Shown here: piece after piece, positions 1 through 9,012 of the stretch
Layout of the letters: the number at the start of each line of letters is the position of its first letter
Position numbering within the stretch: the stretch's first letter is position 1
Assembly (NCBI GenBank): GCA_913061415.1
Contig: CAJXUD010000012.1
Span: forward strand, 53,858 to 117,857
Direction of reading: 5' to 3'
Source: an uncultured Oleispira sp.
GTDB lineage: Bacteria > Pseudomonadota > Gammaproteobacteria > Pseudomonadales > Oceanobacteraceae
DNA: 64,000 nt
Position numbers and translations under genes: made by a program
The notes under the pieces: model-generated
What the model saw: the letters and a program-made list of their open reading frames with translations, nothing else
Database searches by the model: none
Told to the model about the DNA's origin: nothing

Positions 1-198
1 AAATTTTGAAAATAAGTCACGTTTGTCGATCGAGGCTAACGACTTTTCTAAGCGGTCTTTATTTTGCTGCAAAAACTGCAGGGCTTCCGCTTGCGTAAAG
101 GCTTTATTCTTTAAGCCTTGCATTAGGGATTCATCAGCAGGCTTTTCATCTTTTACTGATGAGTCATCAGCAGGTCGCTCTTCTGTATCTTTACTCAT
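1..198 (-). CDS. 5' part of an unrecognised gene, cut by the window edge
   Basis: The minus strand has an ATG at 198 that opens a frame running off the left edge, giving 66 residues. The N-terminus is acidic and charged (MSKDTEERPADDSS) and then becomes helical, rich in Lys, Gln and Leu, with a stretch reading AFTQAEALQFLQQNKDRLEK. I do not recognise the family from this fragment. It is transcribed away from the thioredoxin-like gene that begins at 382, so 199-381 should hold two divergent promoters. The plus-strand frame over the same bases looks like a shadow, because its codons encode a Cys/Ser/Phe-rich unnatural protein. Confidence 0.6.
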   Translation of the reverse strand, partial: MSKDTEERPADDSSVKDEKPADESLMQGLKNKAFTQAEALQFLQQNKDRLEKSLASIDKRDLFSKF

Positions 199-381
199 GT
201 CTACGCTATTTCCGTTAAATCAAGCATAAATATGCTGCCCTATCTTACCTTGCTATAAATATCAGGTCATTACCTGAGTCAAAAATCGCACTCATTTTCA
301 CTTCTAACCTTAATTCTCGCCTCAATAATGCCTCTTATGTTGTAGCATTGCAGGGCAGACTTATAAATAGAGGGAAAATAT

Positions 382-891
382 ATGTTCAGCCGCTTATGGG
401 CTTCGTTAAAGACAAAGGTTAGCGATAGAGGCTTTTGGATTTCAAATTTAATAACGCTTAGTTTTATGCTGATTATTATTATCGCCGTCTCAAGTTATCA
501 ACAGCGTAATATGCATTCAGGGCAAGCACTGAGCTTAGAAGGCATTCAGTATAGCGAAGGCCCTACCTTGGTCTATTTTTGGGGAAGCTGGTGCTCGATT
601 TGCCTTACAACCTCCCCCTTCGTCAGCACGTTAGCGCTCGAGTCTGAGTACAATATTATCTCGATTGCGTTGTCTTCTGGAGACGCTCAGCAGGTAACAC
701 GCTATTTGAACGCACATGACTATCATTTCGAAGCTATTGATGACGATAGCGGAGAAATAAGCCAATCCTGGGGTGTCGCGGTCACCCCAAGTATCTTTAT
801 TATTGATACTCAAGGTGACATTCGCTTTATAAGCACAGGCATGACCAGCTTATGGGGGATGAAGCTGAGGTTATGGCTGGCTACTTTATAG
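382..891 (+). CDS. Membrane-anchored thioredoxin-fold protein disulfide oxidoreductase (TlpA/ScsD-like)
   Basis: This is a 169-residue protein with one N-terminal membrane segment (about residues 22-38) followed by a periplasmic thioredoxin-like domain. The active site is WCSIC with Cys71 and Cys74, preceded by the strand LVYFWGS, and the cis-proline loop is visible as VTPSIFII. The length and layout match the ScsD/TlpA group of anchored thiol-disulfide oxidoreductases, which reduce or shuffle disulfides in exported proteins. A purine-rich ribosome site (agaggga) lies just before the ATG. Neighbouring genes do not reveal its substrate. The family is well supported; the specific role is unknown. 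Confidence 0.85.
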   Translation: MFSRLWASLKTKVSDRGFWISNLITLSFMLIIIIAVSSYQQRNMHSGQALSLEGIQYSEGPTLVYFWGSWCSICLTTSPFVSTLALESEYNIISIALSSGDAQQVTRYLNAHDYHFEAIDDDSGEISQSWGVAVTPSIFIIDTQGDIRFISTGMTSLWGMKLRLWLATL

Positions 892-924
892 TAGGCTTAT
901 TTACAGTATTAGATAATACGTATC

Positions 925-1362
925 CTAAAAAGGAACATCATCATCAAAGTTATTACCCGTAGAGGTAAAGTCTGATACATCAAAGCCATTACCTCCGTTA
1001 TTATTGCCTGTATTGCTATCAATATTAGCGCCACCGGACATTCCGCCACCAAAGCCCGCATCCGCACTTTCGATGCGCCATGCTTGCAGGCTAGTGAAGC
1101 ACTTCTCTGGTTTACCTTGAGCTGCCCAGAGACGGCCAGACAAGTTAAAATGCGCTATGATTTCTTGTCCTAATTGATATTGATCCATCAAAGAACACTT
1201 ATCTTTTAATAGCTCTAGCGCAACATAGCTAGGGTACGAAGGGTTTTCACCTTCACCGCTTAGCTTGATAACAAATTCACGTTTAGTAAAACCATTCTGG
1301 CCAAACGACTGGGTTTCTCCAATTGAATGAATGATTCCCTGAACTTCAAAACTTTTAGACAT
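925..1362 (-). CDS. DUF3127 OB-fold-like protein with an SSB-type acidic C-terminal tip
   Basis: This 145-residue protein has an N-terminal domain (about 1-98) matching my memory of DUF3127: a KREFVIKLSG strand, a central FxL-K-like segment (VALELLKDKC), a QLGQEIIAHFNLSGR segment and a final LQAWRIE. The rest is a low-complexity Gly/Asn/Ser linker ending in DDDVPF. That ending closely resembles the DDDIPF tip with which bacterial single-stranded DNA-binding proteins recruit partner enzymes. The modular layout (OB-like domain, glycine-rich linker, acidic tip) therefore mimics SSB although the domain itself is not a canonical SSB. It is a single gene facing the end of the oxidoreductase gene. 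A role in DNA metabolism is inference. Confidence 0.75.
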   Translation of the reverse strand: MSKSFEVQGIIHSIGETQSFGQNGFTKREFVIKLSGEGENPSYPSYVALELLKDKCSLMDQYQLGQEIIAHFNLSGRLWAAQGKPEKCFTSLQAWRIESADAGFGGGMSGGANIDSNTGNNNGGNGFDVSDFTSTGNNFDDDVPF

Positions 1363-1410
1363 GCGATTTACCTTTTACTCTTTTCTTATTTACGTATTCA
1401 TTTTCAAAAC

Positions 1411-1452
1411 AAAAAAACCTGAAGTTAGCACTGGGCTAAAATCAGGTTTTAT
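1411..1452 (-). terminator. Rho-independent terminator after rluB
   Basis: An inverted repeat (aaaacctga-agttagc paired with gctaaaa-tcaggtttt) spans about 1414-1450. On the minus strand a run of seven T residues follows the stem. It lies 25 bp past the rluB stop and closes the trpS-scpA-scpB-rluB run. A shorter T-run on the other side may make it weakly bidirectional. Confidence 0.85.
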
Positions 1453-1474
1453 TTAAAACAGCCCAACTAAAAAC

Positions 1475-2317
1475 TTAGCGGCGTTTTGTGAAAGTCGTTT
1501 TTTGACGTACTTTTTGCTTACGTGCCTGACGTTCATACTTCTCTTTTTCTTGACCATCTAGGTGCTTCACAGGCTTAGATTCAACGCCAGCAAGGGTAGA
1601 CAAGTCATCCGCTTCTTTTTGCTTCAATTCAATCCAAGTCCCTACTGGCACTTGTTTTGGCATAAAGATGCAGCCATAACGTACGCGCTTAAGGCGACTT
1701 ACCGTTACACCTTGAGAGTCCCATAGACGACGCACTTCGCGTTTTTTACCTTCCATCAATACTACGTGATACCACTGGTTTGAACCATCGCCATCAAAGT
1801 ATTGAACATCGGTGAACTTGGCCATGCCATCTTCTAGCATCACGCCGGTCTTTAAGTTTTTGATCATTTCTTCGGTAACTTCACCACGAACACGCACAGC
1901 GTATTCACGGTCGATTCCAGAAGAAGGGTGCATCAATTTGTTCGCCAATTCGCCATCGGTTGTGAACAATAACAAACCACTGGTATTGATATCCAAACGA
2001 CCAACGTTTACCCAACGCTCGCCTTTTAGTTTTGGCAGCTTATCAAATACCGTTGGACGACCTTCTGGGTCGTGCTGAGTACAGACTTCGCCTTCTGGCT
2101 TATTGTACGCAAGAATTCGACGGGTTTTACCTGTCCCTTCTAGCTTGATTTCTTTGCCATCAACATGAATTTTATCAAGGTGGCTGGCACGTTGACCTAG
2201 CTCAGCAATCTCGCCATTCACTTTAATGCGACCGTCTGCGATCCAGCGTTCAATTTCACGACGTGAACCTAAACCGGCAACAGCCAATAATTTTTGTAAG
2301 CGCTCATTCTCATTCAT
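1475..2317 (-). CDS. rluB: 23S rRNA pseudouridine synthase RluB
   Basis: A 280-residue member of the RsuA/RluB family, which makes a pseudouridine in helix 80 of 23S rRNA (position 2605 in E. coli). The N-terminal S4 RNA-binding domain reads RLQKLLAVAGLGSRREIERW. The catalytic motif GRLDINTSGLLLFT holds the presumed nucleophile Asp109, and the KKREVRRL segment follows later. The C-terminus is a basic tail (KQKVRQKTTFTKRR), typical of RluB orthologues. It is the last gene of a minus-strand run after scpB (53 bp gap), the arrangement common in gammaproteobacteria, and is followed by a strong terminator. Confidence 0.95.
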   Translation of the reverse strand: MNENERLQKLLAVAGLGSRREIERWIADGRIKVNGEIAELGQRASHLDKIHVDGKEIKLEGTGKTRRILAYNKPEGEVCTQHDPEGRPTVFDKLPKLKGERWVNVGRLDINTSGLLLFTTDGELANKLMHPSSGIDREYAVRVRGEVTEEMIKNLKTGVMLEDGMAKFTDVQYFDGDGSNQWYHVVLMEGKKREVRRLWDSQGVTVSRLKRVRYGCIFMPKQVPVGTWIELKQKEADDLSTLAGVESKPVKHLDGQEKEKYERQARKQKVRQKTTFTKRR

Positions 2318-2370
2318 AGTGCTTATGTAACCTTTCTCTTTGTACAGTTATATTTGACGAATAATTACCA

Positions 2371-3816
2371 TCAGTCGTCAAACAAGGAATTTTTCTTTGT
2401 GCTGATATCAGCCACGGTTGAACTGCTTGCTGAAGTGTCATCTTCTAAGCTTAGTTCGTTTTCTAACGCTTCTTCTGCAAGGCGCTCTTTTTCAAGCCGT
2501 TCTTGTTCTAATAATTCTTTTTCTGCTTGGGCTTCTGCCAGCAATGCTTCATCTTCATAAGACTCTAACTCTGACTCTGAATAATTGTCACTAGCAGACG
2601 ACCAGGTATCCGTTGCTGTATCGGTCACAGACGGCTCAACAGTGATTGTCTCAGTCTCTGCTGCCCCATTTTCTCGCGCTTGTCGCTCAGCTTCTTCTTT
2701 CATCAGTTGCTGCATTAAGCGTTCTTGCTGTTGAATCAACGTTAGGCCTTCTGAAGACTCGTCTTCAGTTGGTGCTTCAGTGGATGGTGCTTCAGCGGCA
2801 TGTTCAACCTCTGCTGCCTCTTCTACCTTAGGCGAACCCGCCAAACGTGCTTGGTGATCAGCAATTTTATCCGCCAGGTCAGCAACAGACAGCCCACTAT
2901 CGGTTTCTGATGACAGGCGCTGCTGGGTTTTATTGGCCATATCTGCAAAGGATGGCTGCGACGATGAACTTGCTACCGATAGGGAAGATTGGGCGTATTT
3001 ATCCGCTAACTTTCTTTCTGTTGCCGCTTCTTCCGCTAAGCGCTCTTCGGCCGCTTTAGCTTCTCGTTCTGCTTCACGCTCGGCCGCCAACTCTTCTTCA
3101 CTCGGTTTATTGAAGACATTATCTTCAACCTGCTGAACCAGACGCTGTGCTTCTTCTAGCTCTAATTCTGTTTCTGCGAGAACTTCTTCGCCACGTATTT
3201 CAACATCACCTTCGTTATCAAAATCATATTCTCGGGTCACCGATGCATTCTTCTCGGCATTAATGAGATCAAGGTTTTGATTGGCGTCATCGATTTCGCG
3301 AATCGCATCTAAAGTCGGTAATTCATCCAAACTTTTAAGGCTAAAATAATCTAAAAATTCTTTTGTAGTCGCATACATTGCTGGGCGACCAGGCACATCC
3401 CGATGCCCAACAACTCGAACCCATTCTCGATCAAGTAAGGTGCGAATAATCTGGCTGCTTACGGCAACCCCTCGCACATCTTCAATATCACCACGGGTAA
3501 TCGGCTGGCGGTAAGCAATCAAGGACATGGTTTCTAATAACGCTCGCGAGTACCGTTGCGGTTTTTCATCCCATAAACGAGTTACCCAAGGTGCTACGTC
3601 TTTACGCACCTGAAAACGATAACCGGAAGCCACTTCTACTAGCTCAATACCGCGCTCTGAAAAGTCTTCTATTAAGCTATCTAATGCCTTTTTAATCGCT
3701 GGGCTTTTAGGTTTATCAAATTCATCAAACAATAACTGCAAGCGTTCTATCGAGAGCACTTCGCCACTGGCCATTAAGGCGGCTTCAATAATCTGTTTTA
3801 GCTTGGTCATTTCCAT
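2371..3816 (-). CDS. scpB: Segregation and condensation protein B with a long acidic C-terminal extension
   Basis: ScpB is the KITE (tandem winged-helix) subunit of the SMC-ScpAB condensin. Residues about 1-175 carry the conserved fold, with landmarks IEAALMASGEVLSIERL, TMSLIAYRQPITRGDIE, DVRGVAVSSQIIRTLL and RDVPGRPAMYATTKEFLDYF. Typical ScpB is about 190-200 residues, but this one has 481. The extra part (from about 176) is low-complexity, rich in Glu, Ala and Ser, with long helical stretches such as EEELAAEREAEREAKAAEER, and is likely disordered or coiled. The start is 2 bp after the scpA stop, so translation is probably coupled; the ATG at 3810 is an alternative start. Confidence 0.95.
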   Translation of the reverse strand: MEMTKLKQIIEAALMASGEVLSIERLQLLFDEFDKPKSPAIKKALDSLIEDFSERGIELVEVASGYRFQVRKDVAPWVTRLWDEKPQRYSRALLETMSLIAYRQPITRGDIEDVRGVAVSSQIIRTLLDREWVRVVGHRDVPGRPAMYATTKEFLDYFSLKSLDELPTLDAIREIDDANQNLDLINAEKNASVTREYDFDNEGDVEIRGEEVLAETELELEEAQRLVQQVEDNVFNKPSEEELAAEREAEREAKAAEERLAEEAATERKLADKYAQSSLSVASSSSQPSFADMANKTQQRLSSETDSGLSVADLADKIADHQARLAGSPKVEEAAEVEHAAEAPSTEAPTEDESSEGLTLIQQQERLMQQLMKEEAERQARENGAAETETITVEPSVTDTATDTWSSASDNYSESELESYEDEALLAEAQAEKELLEQERLEKERLAEEALENELSLEDDTSASSSTVADISTKKNSLFDD

Positions 3817-3818
3817 AT

Positions 3819-4847
3819 TTATTGCGTAACCCTATCAATTTCGTCAGAGTCAAAATCTGATTTATAGTCGTCACTCAGTAAGCTCGATTCAATATGCCCC
3901 GGTCCATCAACCCGCGCTTTCACATGAATAGGTCCGAGTACTTCATGCTGTACTATGTCTAATAGCGATTCTTTAATCAGTTCGAGCATGGCAAGAAAGG
4001 TCACAACAACGCCGAGACGACCTTCTTCTGGCGTGAATAAATCACTAAAATTCACGAAATGTCCGCCTTTTAAGGTGGCCAAAATATTCGACATCCGCTC
4101 ACGAGTTGAAAGCACTTCTTTGGCTACTTCGTGCTTTTCGAACATTTGCGCACGGCGCATAATGGCGCCCATCGCGAGCATCAGCTCCTTCATATCAACA
4201 TCGGGATGAGCACGCTGTTGAATTTTTTCAGGGGCATCCACTTGGGCTATAAAGTTGTCTCGCCCCATGCGAGGTAGCTCTTCCATATCTTCGGCCGCTT
4301 TTTTAAAGCGTTCGTATTCTTGCAAGCGTCGTATTAATTCTGCGCGAGGATCACCTTCTTCCTCTTCTTCGCCTTCTTTACTGCGCGGCAACAGCATTCG
4401 ACTCTTAATTTCCGCGAGCATCGCGGCCATCACCAAATATTCACCGACCATCTCTAATTGCATGGTCTGCATGATGTCGATGTAGCCCATATACTGGGTG
4501 GTAATTTCAGCCACATTCACTTCTAGAATGTCGAGGTTTTGCTTGCGAATTAAATACAGCAGTAAATCGAGTGGCCCTTCGAACTGCTCTAAGATAATTT
4601 CTAATGCATCGGGCGGTATGTATAAATCCATCGGCAGCTGAGTCATCGGCTGCCCTTGAATTAAGGCGAATGGCATTTCATGCTGGCGCGCAGCCGGTAT
4701 TTTTTTCAACGGACCTTTGATCACAGTCTTAGAACTAGCAGGCTCAGAACTAACAGAGTCTTTATCCACAGGCAGCGCAACTTCTAACTGTTTATTTTCA
4801 GCTTCTATCGTCACGTTTGGTGGTAAAGAGTCCGCTTCAATCGTCAT
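3819..4847 (-). CDS. scpA: Segregation and condensation protein A (kleisin)
   Basis: ScpA is the kleisin that bridges the SMC heads and binds ScpB. The family signature FEGPLDLLLYLIRKQNLDI is clear at about residues 89-107, followed by the MVGEYLVMAAMLAEIKSRMLLPR segment. The C-terminal winged-helix portion includes VVVTFLAMLELIKESLLD. The protein is 342 residues, longer than the usual 250-290, mainly through an N-terminal extension of about 80 residues and a short acidic tail. It lies 6 bp after trpS and 2 bp before scpB, so the three genes are almost certainly cotranscribed. Confidence 0.95.
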   Translation of the reverse strand: MTIEADSLPPNVTIEAENKQLEVALPVDKDSVSSEPASSKTVIKGPLKKIPAARQHEMPFALIQGQPMTQLPMDLYIPPDALEIILEQFEGPLDLLLYLIRKQNLDILEVNVAEITTQYMGYIDIMQTMQLEMVGEYLVMAAMLAEIKSRMLLPRSKEGEEEEEGDPRAELIRRLQEYERFKKAAEDMEELPRMGRDNFIAQVDAPEKIQQRAHPDVDMKELMLAMGAIMRRAQMFEKHEVAKEVLSTRERMSNILATLKGGHFVNFSDLFTPEEGRLGVVVTFLAMLELIKESLLDIVQHEVLGPIHVKARVDGPGHIESSLLSDDYKSDFDSDEIDRVTQ

Positions 4848-4853
4848 ACTTTT

Positions 4854-5873
4854 TTAGTTGATACCATAGATGCCGACGGCCTGACGTACTCTCTCAATCA
4901 TTTGCTGGCTCTGAATACGTGCTTTAACCGCACCTTTTTGCAATTCTTCTTCAATATCTTGTGGACGCGTTAATAGGTCATTGTAACGCTCACGAGCATC
5001 ACCGATTTCTTCATTGATTAAAGTAAATAAGCGTTTTTTCGCATCACCCCAACCAATTCCATCAGCAAATGCCTGACGCATCTCTGCCGTTTGCTCTTCA
5101 TTGGCAAACGCATTCCAAATTTGGAAAACCGTTGAGTCATCAGGATCTTTTGCTTCGCCTGGCTCTAGTAGGTTTGTTTGAATCTTATTAATGTGCTTTT
5201 GCAGCTGTTTTTCAGTTAAGAATAATGGAATGGTATTGCCATAACTCTTACTCATTTTACGGCCATCAAGACCTTGTAAAATGGCGACATCATCACCGAC
5301 TTCGTATTCAGGTAAGGTGAAGATAGGCTGTTTTTTGCTGGCGTAAATATGATTAAAGCGCTGAGCGATATCACGAGCCATTTCAATGTGTTGAATCTGA
5401 TCTTTGCCAACGGGTACTTTATCAGCACCAAACATAAGAATATCAGCGGCCATCAATACTGGGTAATTGAACAACCCCATGGTAATTGCTTTATCTGCGT
5501 CTTCACCATTTTCAAGATTTACATCAACCGCGCCTTTGTAGGCATGGGCACGGTTCATCAAGCCTTTACTGCATACACAGGTCAGCATCCAAGTAAGTTC
5601 TGGAATTTCACGAATATCAGATTGACGATAGAACATCGTATTATCAGTATCTAAACCGAGAGCTAACCAAGTCGCAGCAATTTCCGTCGTCGATTGGTGA
5701 ACAAGTTTAGGGTCTTGGCACTTGATCAAAGCATGGTAATCAGCCAAGAAAAAGAAAGAATCGATGTCGCTATTCTGACTCGCTTCAATAGCGGGACGAA
5801 TGGCACCAACATAATTACCAAGATGCGGAGTACCCGTGGTGGTAATTCCGGTTAAAACGCGTTGCTTGCTCAT
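4854..5873 (-). CDS. trpS: Tryptophanyl-tRNA synthetase
   Basis: Class I aminoacyl-tRNA synthetase that charges tRNA-Trp. The HIGH-like motif appears as [12 protein letters not shown] near the N-terminus and the KMSKS loop as [10 protein letters not shown]. Conserved pieces such as [20 protein letters not shown] are intact. The length of 339 residues is normal. I place the start at the ATG at 5873 (MSKQRVLTG); the frame could be read one codon earlier from a TTG, but ATG is better. It heads the run with scpA, scpB and rluB. Confidence 0.95.
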   Translation of the reverse strand: MSKQRVLTGITTTGTPHLGNYVGAIRPAIEASQNSDIDSFFFLADYHALIKCQDPKLVHQSTTEIAATWLALGLDTDNTMFYRQSDIREIPELTWMLTCVCSKGLMNRAHAYKGAVDVNLENGEDADKAITMGLFNYPVLMAADILMFGADKVPVGKDQIQHIEMARDIAQRFNHIYASKKQPIFTLPEYEVGDDVAILQGLDGRKMSKSYGNTIPLFLTEKQLQKHINKIQTNLLEPGEAKDPDDSTVFQIWNAFANEEQTAEMRQAFADGIGWGDAKKRLFTLINEEIGDARERYNDLLTRPQDIEEELQKGAVKARIQSQQMIERVRQAVGIYGIN

Positions 5874-5916
5874 CAAATGCTCACTTATACATGGATACTG
5901 ACACGCCGAATTTGAA

Positions 5917-5957
5917 TCTAACTTTTTGACTCTAACTCTAACTTTTGACTCTAACTT
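5917..5957 (+). repeat. Short imperfect tandem repeat upstream of trpS
   Basis: Two adjacent copies of a roughly 19-20 bp unit (tctaac, a T-run, gac, tctaac) differ by one T in the homopolymer. They lie 40-80 bp upstream of the trpS start, in a 260-bp intergenic stretch that otherwise shows only a weak hairpin near 6006-6027. No function can be assigned. Confidence 0.7.
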
Positions 5958-6133
5958 AGGTGGAGATAAAAGCGGCTATACTAAAACCCGCCATGATACC
6001 TAAATTACGCTTTTAAATTAAGCGTTAAATTCGTACTGTCAGTGATGCAGTGAACATTTTTAAATGCACAATTACGATGTCATTTGCGGTAAGCACTTTG
6101 CAAAGAAAATACTACCAGCCATCTAATGTAGTT

Positions 6134-6757
6134 TTAGTCTAAAAAAGCCGAGGCATCGCCCACACCTTGGCGTAGCAATACGACTTCTTCATCCGTCAAA
6201 TCGAGTACCGTCGTCGCTTCTAGCCCACAGTAACCACCATCAATCACTAGATCTAAACTGTGTTCGAGTGCTTGGCGTATGTCATAAGGATCAGACAGAG
6301 GCAGCTCGTCTCCTGGCATGATCAAAGACGTCGACATCAAAGGCCCATTCACTTCTTCTAAAATGGCCAAGATAATCGCATTATCAGGGACTCGCATGCC
6401 GATGGTTTTCTTTTTCGGCTGAATTAAGCGCTTGGGTACTTCTTTGGTCGCATTCAAAATAAAGGTGAATGCACCGGGTGTATGCTGCTTTAGTTGACGG
6501 TACGTTGCGTTATCGACTTTGGCATAGTTAGACAATTCTGAAAGGTCACGACACAAGAGTGTGTAGTTATGCTTTTCATCTAGCTGACGCAAGGCACGCA
6601 TACGTTCCATGGCAGATTTATCACCAATAGGACAAACCAATACATACGCACAGTCTGTTGGTAATACCGCTAATCCGCCCTTTTGAATAATTTCAGCCGC
6701 CTGCTTAACCAAACGTGCTTGCGGGTTTTCTGGGTGTATCTGGAAGAATTGACTCAC
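6134..6757 (-). CDS. yciO: YciO/YrdC/Sua5-family protein
   Basis: A 207-residue YrdC-fold protein. It has the family's N-terminal pattern (GGLAVLPTDCAYVL), the HTPGAFTFILNAT segment, the basic KKKTIGMRVPDN strand and the terminal TTVLDLTDEEVVLLRQGVGD. YrdC/Sua5 members make threonylcarbamoyl-AMP for the t6A tRNA modification. This sequence is closer to the YciO branch, which is thought to lack or have reduced t6A activity, so the exact role is uncertain. The start is GTG at 6757 with aaggat ahead of it. It lies downstream of sstT and rnm on the same strand; pairing with rnm (YciV) is a common arrangement. Confidence 0.88.
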   Translation of the reverse strand: MSQFFQIHPENPQARLVKQAAEIIQKGGLAVLPTDCAYVLVCPIGDKSAMERMRALRQLDEKHNYTLLCRDLSELSNYAKVDNATYRQLKQHTPGAFTFILNATKEVPKRLIQPKKKTIGMRVPDNAIILAILEEVNGPLMSTSLIMPGDELPLSDPYDIRQALEHSLDLVIDGGYCGLEATTVLDLTDEEVVLLRQGVGDASAFLD

Positions 6758-6821
6758 GATTGATCCTTTATCTTAATTATCAAAATTCACTATTTAGCCG
6801 CTCTTACTTAAGCAGCCTTAC

Positions 6822-8045
6822 TTAACCGGCCTTATTTGCCACATATTGCGACGCTGCTGCAGAAAACACAACATCAGTCGAACTGTTTAACGCCGTTTCT
6901 GCCGAGTCTTGAATAACGCCAATGACAAAACCAATTGCAACAACCTGCATAGCAATATCATCGGTGATGCCAAACAAGCCACACGCTAATGGGATTAATA
7001 GCAATGACCCTCCCGCTACACCGGAGGCTCCGCACGCCGATATAGACGCGACCACACTTAATAGAATAGCGGTACCGAAGTCAATTTGCATACCTAAAGT
7101 ATGCGCAGCGGCCAGCGTTAAGACCGTTATGGTAATCGCTGCGCCTGCCATATTCACCGTTGCCCCTAATGGAATGGAGATGGAATACACATTTTCGTCC
7201 AGTCCTAACTTTTCACACAATGCCATATTGACCGGAATATTCGCAGCCGAACTGCGTGTAAAAAAGGCCGTAATACCGGACTCACGCAAACAGGTAAAAA
7301 CCAGCGGATAAGGATTTTTACGGGTAAGTGCAAAAACAATGATGGGATTAATCACTAACGCAATCACCAGCATGGCAGATAATAAAACCGCCACTAAATG
7401 GCCGTATTCGCCCATTGTGGTAAAGCCTGTTGTCGCAACGGTATTTGCCACCAGCCCTAAAATACCAATAGGCGCGAGTCGTATCACTAATTTTACGATG
7501 GTTGAAATGGCCTGTGAAATATCGAACATAAACAGCTTACTGCTCTCACTGCTTTTTTTCATCGCAAACCCCAATCCGATGCCCCACGCCAGTATGCCAA
7601 TAAAATTACCTTGTGCGATGGCATCAATAGGATTCACGACAATCTTAAATAACAGGGTATTTAATACTTCCATCAAGCCTTGCGGTGGATTTGCGGTCGC
7701 GCCCGCGAGATCTAAGGTGAGTGTGCTTGGGAATAAAAAACTCAATACAACCGCGATAAACGCCGCCATTAAGGTTCCGAAGAAATAGAGTCCAACGATG
7801 GGTTTTAAGCTGACATCGCTACTGACCTTTTGATTGGCAATAGCAGATGCCACTAAAACAAAGACCAAAATCGGCGCCACGGCTTTTAGTGCCGAAACAA
7901 AAAAGGTGCCCAAAATGGATAACGACTGCGCAAAGTCAGGAGCAAGAACCGCTAATAGGCAGCCCGCAATAATGCCAACAACAATTTGCGGGACCAGTCC
8001 TATTGAACTTAATTTCAGTAGCACACGGTTATTTAAAAGACTCAT
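6822..8045 (-). CDS. sstT: Serine/threonine:sodium symporter SstT
   Basis: A 407-residue member of the dicarboxylate/amino acid:cation symporter family. SstT imports serine and threonine with Na+. The N-terminus ([19 protein letters not shown]) and the substrate-binding hairpins ([20 protein letters not shown], the [14 protein letters not shown] segment, and [19 protein letters not shown]) match SstT well. It is hydrophobic throughout, with about eight to nine membrane segments. It sits between rnm and yciO on the same strand, 70 bp after rnm, so it may be cotranscribed with both. Confidence 0.93.
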   Translation of the reverse strand: MSLLNNRVLLKLSSIGLVPQIVVGIIAGCLLAVLAPDFAQSLSILGTFFVSALKAVAPILVFVLVASAIANQKVSSDVSLKPIVGLYFFGTLMAAFIAVVLSFLFPSTLTLDLAGATANPPQGLMEVLNTLLFKIVVNPIDAIAQGNFIGILAWGIGLGFAMKKSSESSKLFMFDISQAISTIVKLVIRLAPIGILGLVANTVATTGFTTMGEYGHLVAVLLSAMLVIALVINPIIVFALTRKNPYPLVFTCLRESGITAFFTRSSAANIPVNMALCEKLGLDENVYSISIPLGATVNMAGAAITITVLTLAAAHTLGMQIDFGTAILLSVVASISACGASGVAGGSLLLIPLACGLFGITDDIAMQVVAIGFVIGVIQDSAETALNSSTDVVFSAAASQYVANKAG

Positions 8046-8115
8046 CGCTCATCCACCTTGGGGGAAATAAGATAAAAGCATGAGTTTTAACAATATAAGC
8101 AAAAGATGTCTATCT

Positions 8116-8958
8116 TTATGCCGGTATAGCGCTCAATACATGCCCTAGCTCATCAGACGAAGGGAAAGTAGGCATCACACCTAAATCTAAACCAAATTTA
8201 TTCGGTCCATGAAAGTCACTGCCGCACGAACCTAACAAACCTTCATCTTGAGCAATCTTTTTCAATTGACCCGATTGGTTTTTATCCATTAAGCCACAGC
8301 AAATTTCCATCGCTTGCCCCCCTGCATGCTGAAAAGCAGCAATACAATCTAACAGCTTAGTACGCGTTAACTTGTAATGATGAGGATGCGCTAATACCGC
8401 TTGCCCACCACTTTCGACGATCCACTTAACCACAGTTTCCATGGTAGGCCAGCCTGATTTCACGTCACCGACCTTGCCTGCGCCTAAATATTTCTTAAAC
8501 GCCGTTTGGCGATCGGGCACCATGCCTTGCTCAACCAGATATTGTGCAAAGTGTGGGCGCCCAACTTCACCACCGGCCAATGCTTCTACCGCAGCGAAAT
8601 CTATCTTCTTTTGCATTTTCTTTTCTAAGCGCTCTGCAATCGTAATGGCACGAGCACGGCGAACCTCTGTTTGTGAGCGTTCAGCCTCAATCATGACAGG
8701 GTGTGCTGGATCCATGCCTAAGCCAACAACATGTATTCCCATACCCCGCCATTGTGACGACAACTCAATTCCAGGAATTAAGCGTAAACCCCGCTCTTTA
8801 GCGTAATCTGCTACCTGACGGTAACCCACCATGGTATCGTGATCTGTAATCGCTAATGTTTCTATATTTCGACCAATTGCACGATCAATTAGCACCTCAG
8901 GATCTAAGGCTCCATCGGATGCAGTCGTGTGACAATGAAGGTCTATTTGCGAAGCCAT
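8116..8958 (-). CDS. rnm: PHP-domain nuclease/phosphatase RNase AM (YciV)
   Basis: A 280-residue PHP-domain metalloenzyme. Metal-binding motifs are visible: DLHCHTTASDG near the N-terminus, ITDHDT, GIELSS, the AHPHHY motif and the C-terminal CGSDFHGPN. E. coli YciV (RNase AM, rnm) is a 5'-3' exonuclease that trims the 5' ends of rRNAs, and related enzymes dephosphorylate nucleoside 3',5'-bisphosphates. Length and motifs fit full activity. It is transcribed divergently from yciB with only 54 bp between the start codons, the usual arrangement of this cluster. Confidence 0.92.
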   Translation of the reverse strand: MASQIDLHCHTTASDGALDPEVLIDRAIGRNIETLAITDHDTMVGYRQVADYAKERGLRLIPGIELSSQWRGMGIHVVGLGMDPAHPVMIEAERSQTEVRRARAITIAERLEKKMQKKIDFAAVEALAGGEVGRPHFAQYLVEQGMVPDRQTAFKKYLGAGKVGDVKSGWPTMETVVKWIVESGGQAVLAHPHHYKLTRTKLLDCIAAFQHAGGQAMEICCGLMDKNQSGQLKKIAQDEGLLGSCGSDFHGPNKFGLDLGVMPTFPSSDELGHVLSAIPA

Positions 8959-9012
8959 AAAAATTCCTCAATAATAGCCTCCCATTGTATGCCCTAGGAT
9001 ATTGATCCACAA

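Noticed and set aside
23..229. Plus-strand frame of 68 residues
   Set aside because: It overlaps a plausible minus-strand gene start and encodes an unnatural Cys/Ser/Phe-rich protein.
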